Notes under the pieces: generated by a model | Databases searched by the model: none | The model's input: only the letters and a program-made list of their open reading frames with translations | What the model was told of the DNA's origin: nothing | Program-made: the position numbers and the translations under genes | DNA from: a virus | Virus record (IMG/VR): IMGVR_UViG_3300031857_000002 | Span: 1 to 64,000 of that record | Strand: one strand, 5' to 3' | Length of the DNA stretch: 64,000 bases | Shown: one piece after another, positions 25,001-33,878 of the stretch | Layout: each line of letters opens with the position of its first letter | Position numbering within the stretch: position 1 is the first letter of the stretch

Positions 25001-25684
25001 GATGAACGGATCTGTCACGTCCAAGCTGTCTGTACCTGTGGTAGTAAATGTCCCGTTGACTGTGAAGTCTCCCACGCAAACAATGTTACCGCCAATGTTC
25101 AAATTGGCAGCAACGCCAAGGCCGCCAGCAATAGTTACAGCACCTGTTGATACGTTGCCACTTTGTGTGGAGTCTAGTACTCGTACAATACCACCAGTGT
25201 ATATGTTACCTGTTAGGCCAAGTCCACCTTCGATGGTAATGGCACCTGATGTTGTAGTGGTAGAATTTTCAGTGGCATTAAATTGGGCAGTGCTAACACC
25301 TGCCACAGTCACAGTCATTGAGGTAGCATTGCCCCAAAAGATACCTGTGTTGTTGGCAGATAAACTGTAAACGCCAGGAGCACCTTCGGTGCCTGCTGGA
25401 AACGCTGTGGCCTGTAAATTTAAGGTGTTCAGTGCGCCTGCACGATATGTCACTGTGATGTTATTGGTTCCTGCTCCAGGAGCCGCTGTAAACAACAGAA
25501 CATTACCTTCAGCTTCGTAATCTGTGTTAGGACGCTGAAGTGTGTTGCCAATCATCACGTCCAAATCACTAGCACTGGCAACATTTCGACCTAGAGCAAA
25601 TTGTTGATTTACGCCATTGCCGCTGAATGTTTCCGTGCTGGTGTTCAGCAGTGGTACATTAGGATTAAGACCAATATAACTCAT
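22064..25684 (-). CDS. Repeat-built tail fibre with C-terminal peptidase-G2-like domain
   Basis: A 1206-residue fibre. An N-terminal anchor module (1-85) is followed by a beta region (GVYSLSANNTGIFWGN; DVTDPFIFLANNNPGDTYDSG near 220-240). Then come about 25 imperfect repeats of the form TGNITGGNINTGGLISA (about 17-27 residues each, to about 780). The C-terminal ~130 residues start YADLAENYAADAEYEPGTVL and end GTIEVVVGRL, resembling the autoproteolytic (peptidase G2) chaperone-type domain of phage appendages. The 915-residue fibre has the same C-terminus. The repeats probably form an extended trimeric beta shaft. Receptor specificity is unknown. Confidence 0.8.
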   Translation of the reverse strand: MSYIGLNPNVPLLNTSTETFSGNGVNQQFALGRNVASASDLDVMIGNTLQRPNTDYEAEGNVLLFTAAPGAGTNNITVTYRAGALNTLNLQATAFPAGTEGAPGVYSLSANNTGIFWGNATSMTVTVAGVSTAQFNATENSTTTTSGAITIEGGLGLTGNIYTGGIVRVLDSTQSGNVSTGAVTIAGGLGVAANLNIGGNIVCVGDFTVNGTFTTTGTDSLDVTDPFIFLANNNPGDTYDSGVVTQYYDGANTRYSGYFRDVSDSGQYKFFGNLLTQPTTTVATSDPSFSYANVILANLSASGNVVASYFVGDGSALTGISTDTTQILNANSKVIIASPNGNIVANVNAITIATVSSTGVAVTGLVTATSNVSAAGNVIGANVQTGGLITATGNITSAANISGGNISSGAAISAAGAITGTTISGTAISGSGNVTGANVITGGLITATGNITGGNINTGGLISATGNITGGNILGGANVNATTHTGTTVSVTANVTGGNLTSAGNISAAGNITGNYIFGNGSLLTGLSTSSLTNGTSNVRVIANGDITIQSAGTDNVIVVSSTGLAVTGVVSASGNVTGGNIVTSGSGGNITGANVITATTLSSTGATVATGNITGGNIITGGLFTAVGNVVGGNINTGGLITATGNITGGNIAATNHTGTVVSVTGNITGGNVITGGAISAVGAISATANVTGGNINTGGLVTATGNVTSAGNVAGGNIIATAALLGASVSVSGNVTANNAAFTNIVTAANAAADTNTTQVATTAYVIGQASSTTPTAIGTGAIGTSTRWARADHTHTGVGTLAVSGTGISINASTGALTITSNATNANTADAIVARDASGNFAANTITATLSGAATTAGTVTTAAQGNITSVGTLTSLAVTGNITSGNLQGTSIVGTLTTAAQTNITSVGTLTSLAVTGNVAGGNITTAGQVSATGNITGGNVLGGANVNATTHTGTTVNVTGNIDGGNLRTGGLISATGGVTGSQFNGSGAGLTSIPAANVTGTLSVNTTGYAATVSGAAQGNITSVGTLTALTVSGAITVNSGAAATAIVNGASTGVGNIGSTTTTFNTVFAKATTAQYADLAENYAADAEYEPGTVLEFGGSHEVTVSNTAASSTVAGVVTTNPAYLMNSHLQADHVAGIALMGRVPVKVIGAVRKGQMMVSAGNGHAMACTTPTLGSVIGKALEDFNGESGTIEVVVGRL

Positions 25685-25685
25685 A

Positions 25686-26018
25686 TTATGTTATTTCCAA
25701 AATACTTAATACAGCATCAATTGAACTGGCTGCACTGCTTTGCACGAACACTTTATCACCAGTGATCAAGACCAATTTCTGATCTCCACCAACTGCTACC
25801 AGGCTAGAGCCTGATGATATTGGTGCATTAGATGAGATGAAAGTATTTGCTGCTCCATCGTTGATGAATACGTTGGCGGTAATAGAACTGCCTGTTTTGT
25901 TAGTAACAGTAAGTCCCACAACTACCACGGTAGTATTTGCAGCCACAGTATAGGAATTAATGGCAGTTGCCGTTGTTCCCACATTTTGACTCAATTTTCT
26001 TGTAAAAGTATTTGCCAT
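25686..26018 (-). CDS. Small fibre-associated structural protein
   Basis: A 110-residue protein starting MANTFTRKLSQNVGTTA, with alternating hydrophobic residues (TVVVVGLTVTNKTGSS, GDQKLVLITGDKVFVQ) that suggest a single beta-sandwich domain. Similar proteins lie next to fibre genes in T4-like aquatic phages. It is squeezed between two giant fibre genes (1 nt and 7 nt gaps). It may be a fibre cap, a connector or a decoration protein; the exact role is unknown. Confidence 0.7.
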   Translation of the reverse strand: MANTFTRKLSQNVGTTATAINSYTVAANTTVVVVGLTVTNKTGSSITANVFINDGAANTFISSNAPISSGSSLVAVGGDQKLVLITGDKVFVQSSAASSIDAVLSILEIT

Positions 26019-26025
26019 TTCGTTT

Positions 26026-29000
26026 TTATCCTAATGCTATCGATAATGCTATTGCATCGTTAATCGTCGCTGCCAGGGCACCGTTGATATTTATGACCCC
26101 AGATACTGACACATTTCCTGCTGTGACATTACCTGTGGCGCTGACCAAACCTGTTGTGCGTAAATTGCCTGCTTGTACGTTGCCAGTTACGCTGGCCAAT
26201 CCTGCAGTGTTAACATTCCCAGCTGTGATGTTGCCAGTAACAACAGCAAGACCGCCTGTGGTCAAATTGCCACCTGACACGTTGGCAGTTGAGTTAATAT
26301 TGCCAGTTGCAGTAACTACACCGCTTGTGATTAAGTTACCACCTGTGATGTTGCCTGTGGCAACCACAGTAGTTGGTACTACCAGTGCGTTGATGTTACC
26401 TGTGCTGGTAATGTTCAAGTTAGCACCGTTGACATTGCCTGTTGCTACCACATTGCCTGTAGTGGTAACTATTGCGGCTGTGATATTGCCAGTTACATTC
26501 AATGCACTTACAACGTTACCACTTAGACTCAATCCTGCGGCGTTTAGGTTGCCACCTGTTACATTACCTGCGGCGCTGATCAATCCTGCTGTGTTTATGT
26601 TGGAACCAGACACATTGCCTGCAGACAATATAAATCCACCAGTTGCTATATTAAGACCAGAAATATTTCCAGTAGCATCAATATATCCTGAAGCGTTTAC
26701 ATTAACTGAGCTAACATCACCTGTGGCGCTGATTGCACCTGATGAGTTAATATTGCCACCAGCAATATTGGCTGCGCTTGTGATGGTTCCTGTGGTTGAC
26801 AGTGCACCTGTAGAACTAATATTACCGCCAGCAATATTGGCTGCACTTGTGATGTTACCTGTTGCACTCATTGAACCAGTTGCTGTAATGTTTCCACCGT
26901 TGGCTGTGCTGATTGGACCGCCAACTGTGAACGCATTTCCAACTTTGTTAAATACCAATCCTGCGGATCCTGCTGTGGCTCCTGAATCGTTAAAAACAAC
27001 CTGTGTGTTAGAACTAGACAGTACCAAGTTACCAATCACGTTGTTGGCATATACGTTACCAACTGCGCTGACATTGCCCAAAGCATTGACATTGCCACCT
27101 GTTACATTACCAGTTGCTACAATTAATCCACTGGTAGTTAAGTTGCCTCCAACCACATTGGCTGTAGTTGTAATATTGCCTGATGCAAGCACAAATCCAG
27201 CAGTTCCAAAATTGGCACCTGATATATTGCCTGTGGCATCTACTCGCCCACCTGTGATCAAATTGCCAGCAGTAAGGTCTGCGGTGATCACAGTGTTACC
27301 AGTAACATCTAGCGTTCCGCCTGCAACAATATTACCACTGGCACTGAAGTTTACAGAGTTAACATTACCAGCTGAAACATTAGCACTGGATACAATGTTG
27401 CCTGTGGCAACTACTCTGCCACCTGTGACCAAGTTTCCACCGGCTACGTTGGCAGTAGATACAATATTGCCAGTTGAAGTAACAATACCACCTGTGGTAA
27501 TATTGCCACCAGTGACATTGGCAGTAGATACAATATTGCCAGTTGAGGTAACAACACCACCTGTGGTAATGTTGCCTCCAGTTATGTTGGCAGTAGATAC
27601 AATATTGCCAGTTGCACTGACAATTACTGTATTAACGTTACCACTATCAACGTTTCCAACTACGCTAAGACTTGTTAAAGTACCAACTCCTGTAGCTATC
27701 ACTCCTGTTAACTGCGATCCGTTGCCTAGGAAGAACCCACCAGCAATGTTGGCTGTGGTTGTGATATTGGCTGTGGTATTGATTGCACTTACAACGTTAC
27801 CACTCAGGCTCAACCCTGTAGCATTTACGTTACCACCAATGATGTTACCGGTTGCGCTCACAACGACTGTGTTTACATTTCCGCCAACAATGTTGCCAGT
27901 TGCACTTACAATGCCAGCATTAACGTTGCCGCCTGAAATATTACCTGTAACACCTAAGCTGCCTAGTGTGCCAACTGCTGTAATATTGGTTTGACTAGCT
28001 GTGATCAACGTACCAGCAATGCTGACACCTTCTAAGTTACCACCAGTAATGTTACCAAATGCGCTGATCAATCCCAGAGTGGTAATATTACCGCCTGTAA
28101 CATTGCCTGCAGAAACTATATTGCCTTGTGCGCTGACTAATCCAGCGGTATTAATGTTGCCGCCAGTTACGTTTCCAACTGCACTAGCAGCGCCAGCTGA
28201 GTTAACTGTGCCTGCTGTAACTGTTCCTGTTACGTTTAGCGCACTCACAACGTTGCCACTTAGGCTCAATCCTGCGGCATTTAAATTGCCACCATTGACG
28301 TTGGCAGTAGCGTTGATATTGCCAGTTGCAGTAATCACACCGCCTGTAATAATATTGCCGGCGCTGACATTGCCTGTGGCCACGACATTACCTGTTGTGC
28401 TGACAACGGCTGTGTTAACGTTACCACCATTGATGTTACCAGTTGCACTTACTGTGCCGGCTGTGGTCAGGTTGCCACCTGTGACATTGCCTGTGGCAAT
28501 TACAACACCTGTTGACGACACAGTAGATCCAGCATTGACATTGGCTCCACTAACATTGCCAGAGAATATAGCTGTGGTGCCAAGTATGTTGCCACCTGAT
28601 ATGTTGGCAGATGACGTGATGTTGCCAGTTGCTTGAACATAACCACCTGTAAACAAGTTGCCACCAGTGATGTTGCCCACAGCATTGACTGTGGCAGACA
28701 CGTCAATGTCTGCGGCATCTAGACCACCAACTTGGAATGTACCGTATGATCCAATTGTGACAACATCGTTGGCAATTGTGACATCCACAGCCGCAAACAG
28801 GTTGCCTGTTGAGTTGTCCAGGCCAATAAATGCCTGACGTTCTGTGGTGTTGAAATACCATAAATCTACACCACGATCTTTGCCATCGTTGGCGGCCAGC
28901 GGAGTGTTGTTTGGTCCACGACCAAGTCCAATGATTGGGTCTTCAACTTCCAGTGTGGCAACATTAACATAGGTCACGTTGCCGTTGATTGTTAAGTCTC

Positions 29001-32000
29001 CACCAATTACTGCATTACCAGAAGTTACCAATGTGGCTGCTTCTACGCCTGTTGCGGTAATGATGTTTCCGGCAGCTGATACCAATCCAGCTGTGGTCAA
29101 GTTACCTGTTACTGTGTTACCAGTAACACTCAAACTAGGCAGGGTGCCAATGCTGGTAGCAACTACACCAGTTAACTGGCTACCGTTACCAACAAAGTAA
29201 GGAGCAGTTACATTGGCGCTGACATTCAGCGGAGAAACAATATTACCTGTTAAGCTGGCTCCTGTGGCCAACAAGTAACTGGCTGTTACATTACCGGTTG
29301 CGCTGAAGATATCACCAAACACGTTGCCGGTTGTGCTGATCAATCCTGTTCCAACTACTCCTGTGGTGATCACATTGCCGCCACGAATATTACCTGTAGT
29401 TGTGATGTTGGCTGTAGAGTTAATTGCACTAACAACGTTGCCACTTAGACTCAATCCCGCGGCATTTACATTACCACCAACCACATTGCCTGTTGTTGAA
29501 ACCAAACCGCTGGTGTTGATATTGCCACCAGTGATGTTACCAATGGTGTTTACACCGCCTGTGGAACTCAATACACCTGCAGTATTGACATTTCCTGCAA
29601 TCACATTGCCTGTAGCACTGAGTGTTACACCAGCAATTACGTTGGCGCCACTAATGTTGCCTAGTGATCCAGATGTTGTGATGTTGCCAGCAGTGATATT
29701 AGCACTGGTTGTGATGTTGGCTGTGGTATTGATTGCGCTAACAACGTTGCCACTCAGGCTCAATCCTGCGGCATTTAGGTTGCCGCCAGTGATGTTACCA
29801 GTTACTGAAACTGTGGTACCCGTATGTGTTGTAGCATTAACGTTGGCTCCACCCAATATGTTGCCACCGGTGATATTACCAGTTACTGAAACTGTGGTAC
29901 CCGTATGTGTTGTAGCATTAACGTTGGCTCCACCCAATATGTTGCCACCAGTGATGTTGCCAGATGTGGATATTGGATTATTTGCAAAAGCAGCCAAATT
30001 GGCTGCCACGTTAGCATTGCCGTATGTTGCTGCCAGGCCTGTTAGTTGTGATCCGTTACCAATAAAGAATCCGCCAGCAATGTTAGCAGTGGTTGTGATA
30101 TTGCCACTTACGCTTGCGACACCTGTCACGCCTAATCCAGTTGACGAGAATGTACCAACTGTTGTGCCTGCTACACCAACTGTGGCATTACCGTTTAGTG
30201 CTACTGCAACATTTGATGTTCCATTAGTAATTGAAGAGCCAGCAGCCACTGTAATACCAGTTAGTTGACTACCATTACCAATAAAGTAATTGCCTGCAAT
30301 GTTGGCTGTGGTTGTAATGTTACCCGATGCTGTTACCAGTCCACCTGTGGTTAAATTTGCACCAGTAACATTGGCAGTTGTTATGATATTTGCAGAATTT
30401 GTGCCAGAAGCTAGATATGTTGAAACATCTGCATTGCTGTATCCTGCAGGTAACCCAGTTAGCTGGCTACCGTTACCTAAAATGTATCCACCTGAGATGT
30501 TAGCTGTGGTTGTGATGTTGGCTGCTGATACTAATGCACCTACCACGTTGCCACTCAAACTCAATCCTGCGGCATTGATGTTACCACCAGTAATATTACC
30601 AGTTGCAGAAATTAATCCAGCAGTACGTAAATTGCCACCATCAATGTTGGCGGTTACATTAACTGTGGTACCAGTGTGTGTTGTGGCATTGACATTAGCG
30701 CCACCAAGTATATTGCCGCCACTGATATTTGCAGTTGTTGTGATATTACCAGTTGAGCTAATTGGGTTAGAGCCAAATGCTGCCAAGTTGGCTGCCACGT
30801 TGGCATTGCCATATGTCGCTGGCAAGCCAGTTAGTTGGCTACCGTTACCTAATATAAAGTTACCGCTGATGTTGGCAGTGGTTGTGATATTGGCAGTGGT
30901 GTTGATTGCACTTACAACGTTACCACTTAGGCTCAATCCTGTGGCATTGACGTTGCCACCACCGATATTACCTGTAACTGCTAATGATCCAAGTGTGCCA
31001 ACTGAAGTAATGTTTGTTTGAGAAGCTGTTGCCAATGTACCAACAATGTTAGTACCACTCAAGTTGCCGCCTGTAATGTTGCCGGTAGCACTAATTAAGC
31101 CAGCTGTGTTGATGTTACCACCAGTTACGTTACCGCTTGCACTGACAGTTGCACCTGCAACTGCGCTGGTAACTGAAATATTACCGGCTGCAATATTACC
31201 AACTGTGTTTACGTTACCTGCATTTACGTTGCCTTGAGCACTAACGTTTCCAAGCACTGCAAGTACATTGGAATCTTTGTTATAGGTTAATCCGCCAACT
31301 GCATCTGCATTGCCATTGGTGTTGAAGAGAATTTGTGTGTTAGCGCCAGGTACAACAATGTTACCTGTAACATTACCAGCAAAGTTACCAACAAAGTAAC
31401 CAGCAGTAGTAATATTGCCAGTTGCTGATACTTGACCTTGTGTGGTCAAGTTGCCGCCAGCGACGTTGCCTGTAGCAGTAACAGATGCTGGACTAAATGC
31501 ACCAGACAAACTTAAATTGCCACCTGCAATGTTGGCGGTGGTAACAATGTTGGCTGTAGAATTAAGTGGGCTTAGGACATTGCCACTCAGACTCAATCCT
31601 ACAGCATTTACATTGGCAGCAGTGACATTGCCAGACGCACTTACTCTTATTGCAGTAACATTAGCAGCCGCACTCAAGTCTACTGCACTAACGCTGGAAA
31701 ATCCATCAAGACTTGGTGCGGGGCTTGCAAATACGGCTGTAATCTTTGAATTTGGAGGCAGTATAATACTACCAGGTACGGTCAAATTACCAACAGTGTC
31801 AAAGGTCCAGGAATTAGCACCAGCAGTGAGAGTCAAGTTTCCAGTGTCAACAATGTTGCCAGTTATGTTAAGATTACCAGTGTTGATGTTACCTGTACCG
31901 CTAACTACCCCAGAACCAAACAATAAGTTACCACCAGTGATGTTGCCAATTGCACTAACGTTACCAGATGCACTTACTGTACCGCCGGTTATTAAATTAC

Positions 32001-33153
32001 CACCAGTAACGTTACCAGTTGCAACAATCAATCCACCTGTAAGGACGTTGCCACCTGTGATACTAGCAGTTGCGCTGATCAACCCGGCTGTGGTAATGTT
32101 ACCGCCTGCGATGTTGCCAGTTGTGATAATGTTAGCTGTGTCTGTTCCAGAAGCTAGGTAGTTTGCAACATCAGCGTTGCCATAACTTGAAGCAACACCT
32201 GTTAAGAAAGCACCGTTACCTAAAATGTAAGTACCGCTGACGTTAGCACCACTGGTGATGTTGCCACTAGCACTGATTACGCCTGTTACATATTCACCTG
32301 TCGTGGCAAATGTAGCAACATTTGTACCAGCCACACCCACAGTAACGTTGCCTGAAGCGGCTGCTACCACATTGGATGTGCCGTTGACAATTGAACTTGG
32401 GGTTCCGCCGCCGCCAGATATGCCAGTCAGCAACGAACCGTTACCAATAAAGAAGTTGCCGCTGATGTTGGCTGTGGTGGTTACGTTACCTTGTAGTGCT
32501 GCCAAGTTGCCTGTATATGTGGGCAAGTATGTGGCCACATTGGCATTGCTGTAGTTTGCTGTGATGCCCGATAATTGGCTACCATTACCAAGAAAGAATC
32601 CTGCTGTGACATTGCCTGTGGTCAATATAGGATTTGAACCAAATGCCGCCAAGTTGGCTGCCACATTGGCGTTGCCATAAGAAGTAAGTGTGCCAGATCC
32701 AGTGATAACTGTTTGTTGACCCGACTCGTTGGTCATTACAACTGATGTGGCGTTGGCACTGATTGTGGCGTTGCCTAAGAAAATAGTACTGTTAGCCAAG
32801 TACAGATCATTAAACGCATTGGTTGGGCTACCAAGATTTTTGCTGACATTGCCTGCGGGCAACAAGTTGCCAGAAATTGTCAGGTCAGTACTGGAAAATA
32901 CTGCTACATTACCCACACCTGCAACACCTACTGTTACATTGGCTCCTGCTCCGCCAATGCTGACATTAGATGAACCATTGGTAATTGCGGCACCACCGGA
33001 TGCCACAATGCCAGTAAGAGCAGCACCATTACCAATAAAGTAGTTGCCAGCTACGTTGCCTGTGGCGGTAACATTCCCGGCTGTAACTAAATTAGCACCT
33101 TGTATATTACCAGATGCGCTAATGCCCGTTGTTCCGTCTAGTTGAATTGCCAT
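26026..33153 (-). CDS. Giant repeat-built tail fibre (2375 residues)
   Basis: A 2375-residue protein starting MAIQLDGTTGISASGNIQGA. Almost the whole length consists of imperfect repeats (ATGNITGGNI, TAGLVSATGN, AAGLSLSGNVVSA, YFIGNGSQLTGI). One distinct module (DLTINGNVTYVNVATLEVED then DPIIGLGRGPNN, RGVDLWYFNTTERQAFIGLD) sits about two-thirds of the length in, similar to the internal module of the 1206-residue fibre. The C-terminus ends in ININGALAATINDAIALSIA without the G2-like domain of its two relatives. Late box CATAAATA and AAAAGGA precede it. A long side fibre is most likely. Two adjacent copies of one repeat are identical over about 74 nt. Confidence 0.82.
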   Translation of the reverse strand: MAIQLDGTTGISASGNIQGANLVTAGNVTATGNVAGNYFIGNGAALTGIVASGGAAITNGSSNVSIGGAGANVTVGVAGVGNVAVFSSTDLTISGNLLPAGNVSKNLGSPTNAFNDLYLANSTIFLGNATISANATSVVMTNESGQQTVITGSGTLTSYGNANVAANLAAFGSNPILTTGNVTAGFFLGNGSQLSGITANYSNANVATYLPTYTGNLAALQGNVTTTANISGNFFIGNGSLLTGISGGGGTPSSIVNGTSNVVAAASGNVTVGVAGTNVATFATTGEYVTGVISASGNITSGANVSGTYILGNGAFLTGVASSYGNADVANYLASGTDTANIITTGNIAGGNITTAGLISATASITGGNVLTGGLIVATGNVTGGNLITGGTVSASGNVSAIGNITGGNLLFGSGVVSGTGNINTGNLNITGNIVDTGNLTLTAGANSWTFDTVGNLTVPGSIILPPNSKITAVFASPAPSLDGFSSVSAVDLSAAANVTAIRVSASGNVTAANVNAVGLSLSGNVLSPLNSTANIVTTANIAGGNLSLSGAFSPASVTATGNVAGGNLTTQGQVSATGNITTAGYFVGNFAGNVTGNIVVPGANTQILFNTNGNADAVGGLTYNKDSNVLAVLGNVSAQGNVNAGNVNTVGNIAAGNISVTSAVAGATVSASGNVTGGNINTAGLISATGNITGGNLSGTNIVGTLATASQTNITSVGTLGSLAVTGNIGGGNVNATGLSLSGNVVSAINTTANITTTANISGNFILGNGSQLTGLPATYGNANVAANLAAFGSNPISSTGNITTTANISGGNILGGANVNATTHTGTTVNVTANIDGGNLRTAGLISATGNITGGNINAAGLSLSGNVVGALVSAANITTTANISGGYILGNGSQLTGLPAGYSNADVSTYLASGTNSANIITTANVTGANLTTGGLVTASGNITTTANIAGNYFIGNGSQLTGITVAAGSSITNGTSNVAVALNGNATVGVAGTTVGTFSSTGLGVTGVASVSGNITTTANIAGGFFIGNGSQLTGLAATYGNANVAANLAAFANNPISTSGNITGGNILGGANVNATTHTGTTVSVTGNITGGNILGGANVNATTHTGTTVSVTGNITGGNLNAAGLSLSGNVVSAINTTANITTSANITAGNITTSGSLGNISGANVIAGVTLSATGNVIAGNVNTAGVLSSTGGVNTIGNITGGNINTSGLVSTTGNVVGGNVNAAGLSLSGNVVSAINSTANITTTGNIRGGNVITTGVVGTGLISTTGNVFGDIFSATGNVTASYLLATGASLTGNIVSPLNVSANVTAPYFVGNGSQLTGVVATSIGTLPSLSVTGNTVTGNLTTAGLVSAAGNIITATGVEAATLVTSGNAVIGGDLTINGNVTYVNVATLEVEDPIIGLGRGPNNTPLAANDGKDRGVDLWYFNTTERQAFIGLDNSTGNLFAAVDVTIANDVVTIGSYGTFQVGGLDAADIDVSATVNAVGNITGGNLFTGGYVQATGNITSSANISGGNILGTTAIFSGNVSGANVNAGSTVSSTGVVIATGNVTGGNLTTAGTVSATGNINGGNVNTAVVSTTGNVVATGNVSAGNIITGGVITATGNINATANVNGGNLNAAGLSLSGNVVSALNVTGTVTAGTVNSAGAASAVGNVTGGNINTAGLVSAQGNIVSAGNVTGGNITTLGLISAFGNITGGNLEGVSIAGTLITASQTNITAVGTLGSLGVTGNISGGNVNAGIVSATGNIVGGNVNTVVVSATGNIIGGNVNATGLSLSGNVVSAINTTANITTTANIAGGFFLGNGSQLTGVIATGVGTLTSLSVVGNVDSGNVNTVIVSATGNIVSTANITGGNITTGGVVTSTGNIVSTANVTGGNITTGGIVTSTGNIVSTANVAGGNLVTGGRVVATGNIVSSANVSAGNVNSVNFSASGNIVAGGTLDVTGNTVITADLTAGNLITGGRVDATGNISGANFGTAGFVLASGNITTTANVVGGNLTTSGLIVATGNVTGGNVNALGNVSAVGNVYANNVIGNLVLSSSNTQVVFNDSGATAGSAGLVFNKVGNAFTVGGPISTANGGNITATGSMSATGNITSAANIAGGNISSTGALSTTGTITSAANIAGGNINSSGAISATGDVSSVNVNASGYIDATGNISGLNIATGGFILSAGNVSGSNINTAGLISAAGNVTGGNLNAAGLSLSGNVVSALNVTGNITAAIVTTTGNVVATGNVNGANLNITSTGNINALVVPTTVVATGNITGGNLITSGVVTATGNINSTANVSGGNLTTGGLAVVTGNITAGNVNTAGLASVTGNVQAGNLRTTGLVSATGNVTAGNVSVSGVININGALAATINDAIALSIALG
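29795..29948. repeat. 81-bp tandem duplication within giant fibre gene
   Basis: Two adjacent copies offset by 81 nt are identical over about 74 nt (29795-29868 and 29876-29949). They encode TGNITGGNILGGANVNATTH plus seven residues, twice in frame. Other repeats in the gene have drifted, so this duplication is recent or kept homogeneous by recombination. Confidence 0.85.
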
Positions 33154-33175
33154 TTAGTTCAGTCCTTTTATTCTA

Positions 33176-33183
33176 TATTTATG
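33176..33183 (-). promoter_or_regulatory. Late promoter variant (CATAAATA)
   Basis: CATAAATA on the minus strand, 22 nt before the giant fibre ATG and inside the stop region of the 205-residue gene; AAAAGGA follows as ribosome-binding site. Confidence 0.65.
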
Positions 33184-33796
33184 GGATTACCTGGAATGTT
33201 GATGTGCCGGGTACCGTAATTGATAAGCCACTGGGAATAGTCAATGGACTAATCATCATAGCTGACACATTGGCGCTAATTACAACATTTGCAGAAAGTG
33301 TTCGTGGAGTGGCTATTGCACCGTTTACAAGCATCTGTGATTGCGATATCACAACTACATTGCCTGTGCCATTGATGCCAATAGTTACATTACCATTGGC
33401 TGTGGTGATTGCCACATTGGATGTGCCGTTAACAATGGCTTGCCCATTGCCCGACCCACCAGAGATGCCTGTTAAGAATGCACCGTTACCATAATAGTAA
33501 CCAGCGTAAACTGTGTCAAATCTCAGCGCGGCACTGCCCAGATCATACACATTGTCAATGCTGGGTAACACCGCGGCATTGGCTTGTATTACTCCAATGC
33601 CATTGGGCTTGAGTACTATGTTGCCGTTGAGAGCTGTGTTGGTTATAACATTGCCAGAAATAGCAATATTGCTGCCAACAGGACCAGCAGTGTAAATCTC
33701 CGTGAAATTTGAGTTTACGGCTGTAAACGCATTACGTAATGATTCACCTGTTCCATCGTTGGCTGCGGCACCAACGTCAATTATCTGTTGCGACAT
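33179..33796 (-). CDS. Fibre-like protein with NDGTGESLRNAF N-terminus
   Basis: A 205-residue protein starting MSQQIIDVGAAANDGTGE. The N-terminal segment (NDGTGESLRNAFTAVNSNF) is a widespread trimeric fibre start motif. It continues with YDLGSAALRFDTVYAGYYYG, typical of a fibre shaft/head transition, and FLTGISGG as in the giant fibre. It is probably a short fibre or adaptor. It has its own GGTAAATA box and AGAGGAA ribosome-binding site. Confidence 0.75.
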   Translation of the reverse strand: MSQQIIDVGAAANDGTGESLRNAFTAVNSNFTEIYTAGPVGSNIAISGNVITNTALNGNIVLKPNGIGVIQANAAVLPSIDNVYDLGSAALRFDTVYAGYYYGNGAFLTGISGGSGNGQAIVNGTSNVAITTANGNVTIGINGTGNVVVISQSQMLVNGAIATPRTLSANVVISANVSAMMISPLTIPSGLSITVPGTSTFQVIP

Positions 33797-33818
33797 GAAT
33801 AATCCATTCCTCTGGTTG

Positions 33819-33826
33819 TATTTACC
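33819..33826 (-). promoter_or_regulatory. Late promoter variant (GGTAAATA)
   Basis: GGTAAATA on the minus strand, 22 nt upstream of the 205-residue fibre gene start, with AGAGGAA in between. Confidence 0.5.
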
Positions 33827-33851
33827 AAAGAGATAGATCTATGATTTGAGC

Positions 33852-33874
33852 AAAAATACGGTTGTTGGTACCGT
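33852..33874 (-). terminator. Weak hairpin with U-tract after 915-residue fibre gene
   Basis: Minus strand ACGGT / ACCGT arms with a 7-nt loop followed by ATTTTTG, 5 nt after the stop of the 915-residue gene. Stem length is short (5 bp), so termination may be partial. Confidence 0.45.
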
Positions 33875-33878
33875 TAGA

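Noticed and set aside
26012-27994. 660-codon plus-strand open frame inside the giant fibre gene, and similar ones (23391-24038, 28001-28636, 29324-30268, 30290-31021, 31442-32161)
   Set aside because: These are antisense shadows of the repeat-rich fibre genes; repetitive Gly/Asn/Thr codons rarely give stops on the other strand. Their products are low-complexity Pro/Leu/Val strings with no ribosome-binding sites.
22064-33153. Diversity-generating retroelement acting on the fibres
   Set aside because: No reverse transcriptase gene and no template/variable repeat pair with adenine-specific changes were seen in this window.
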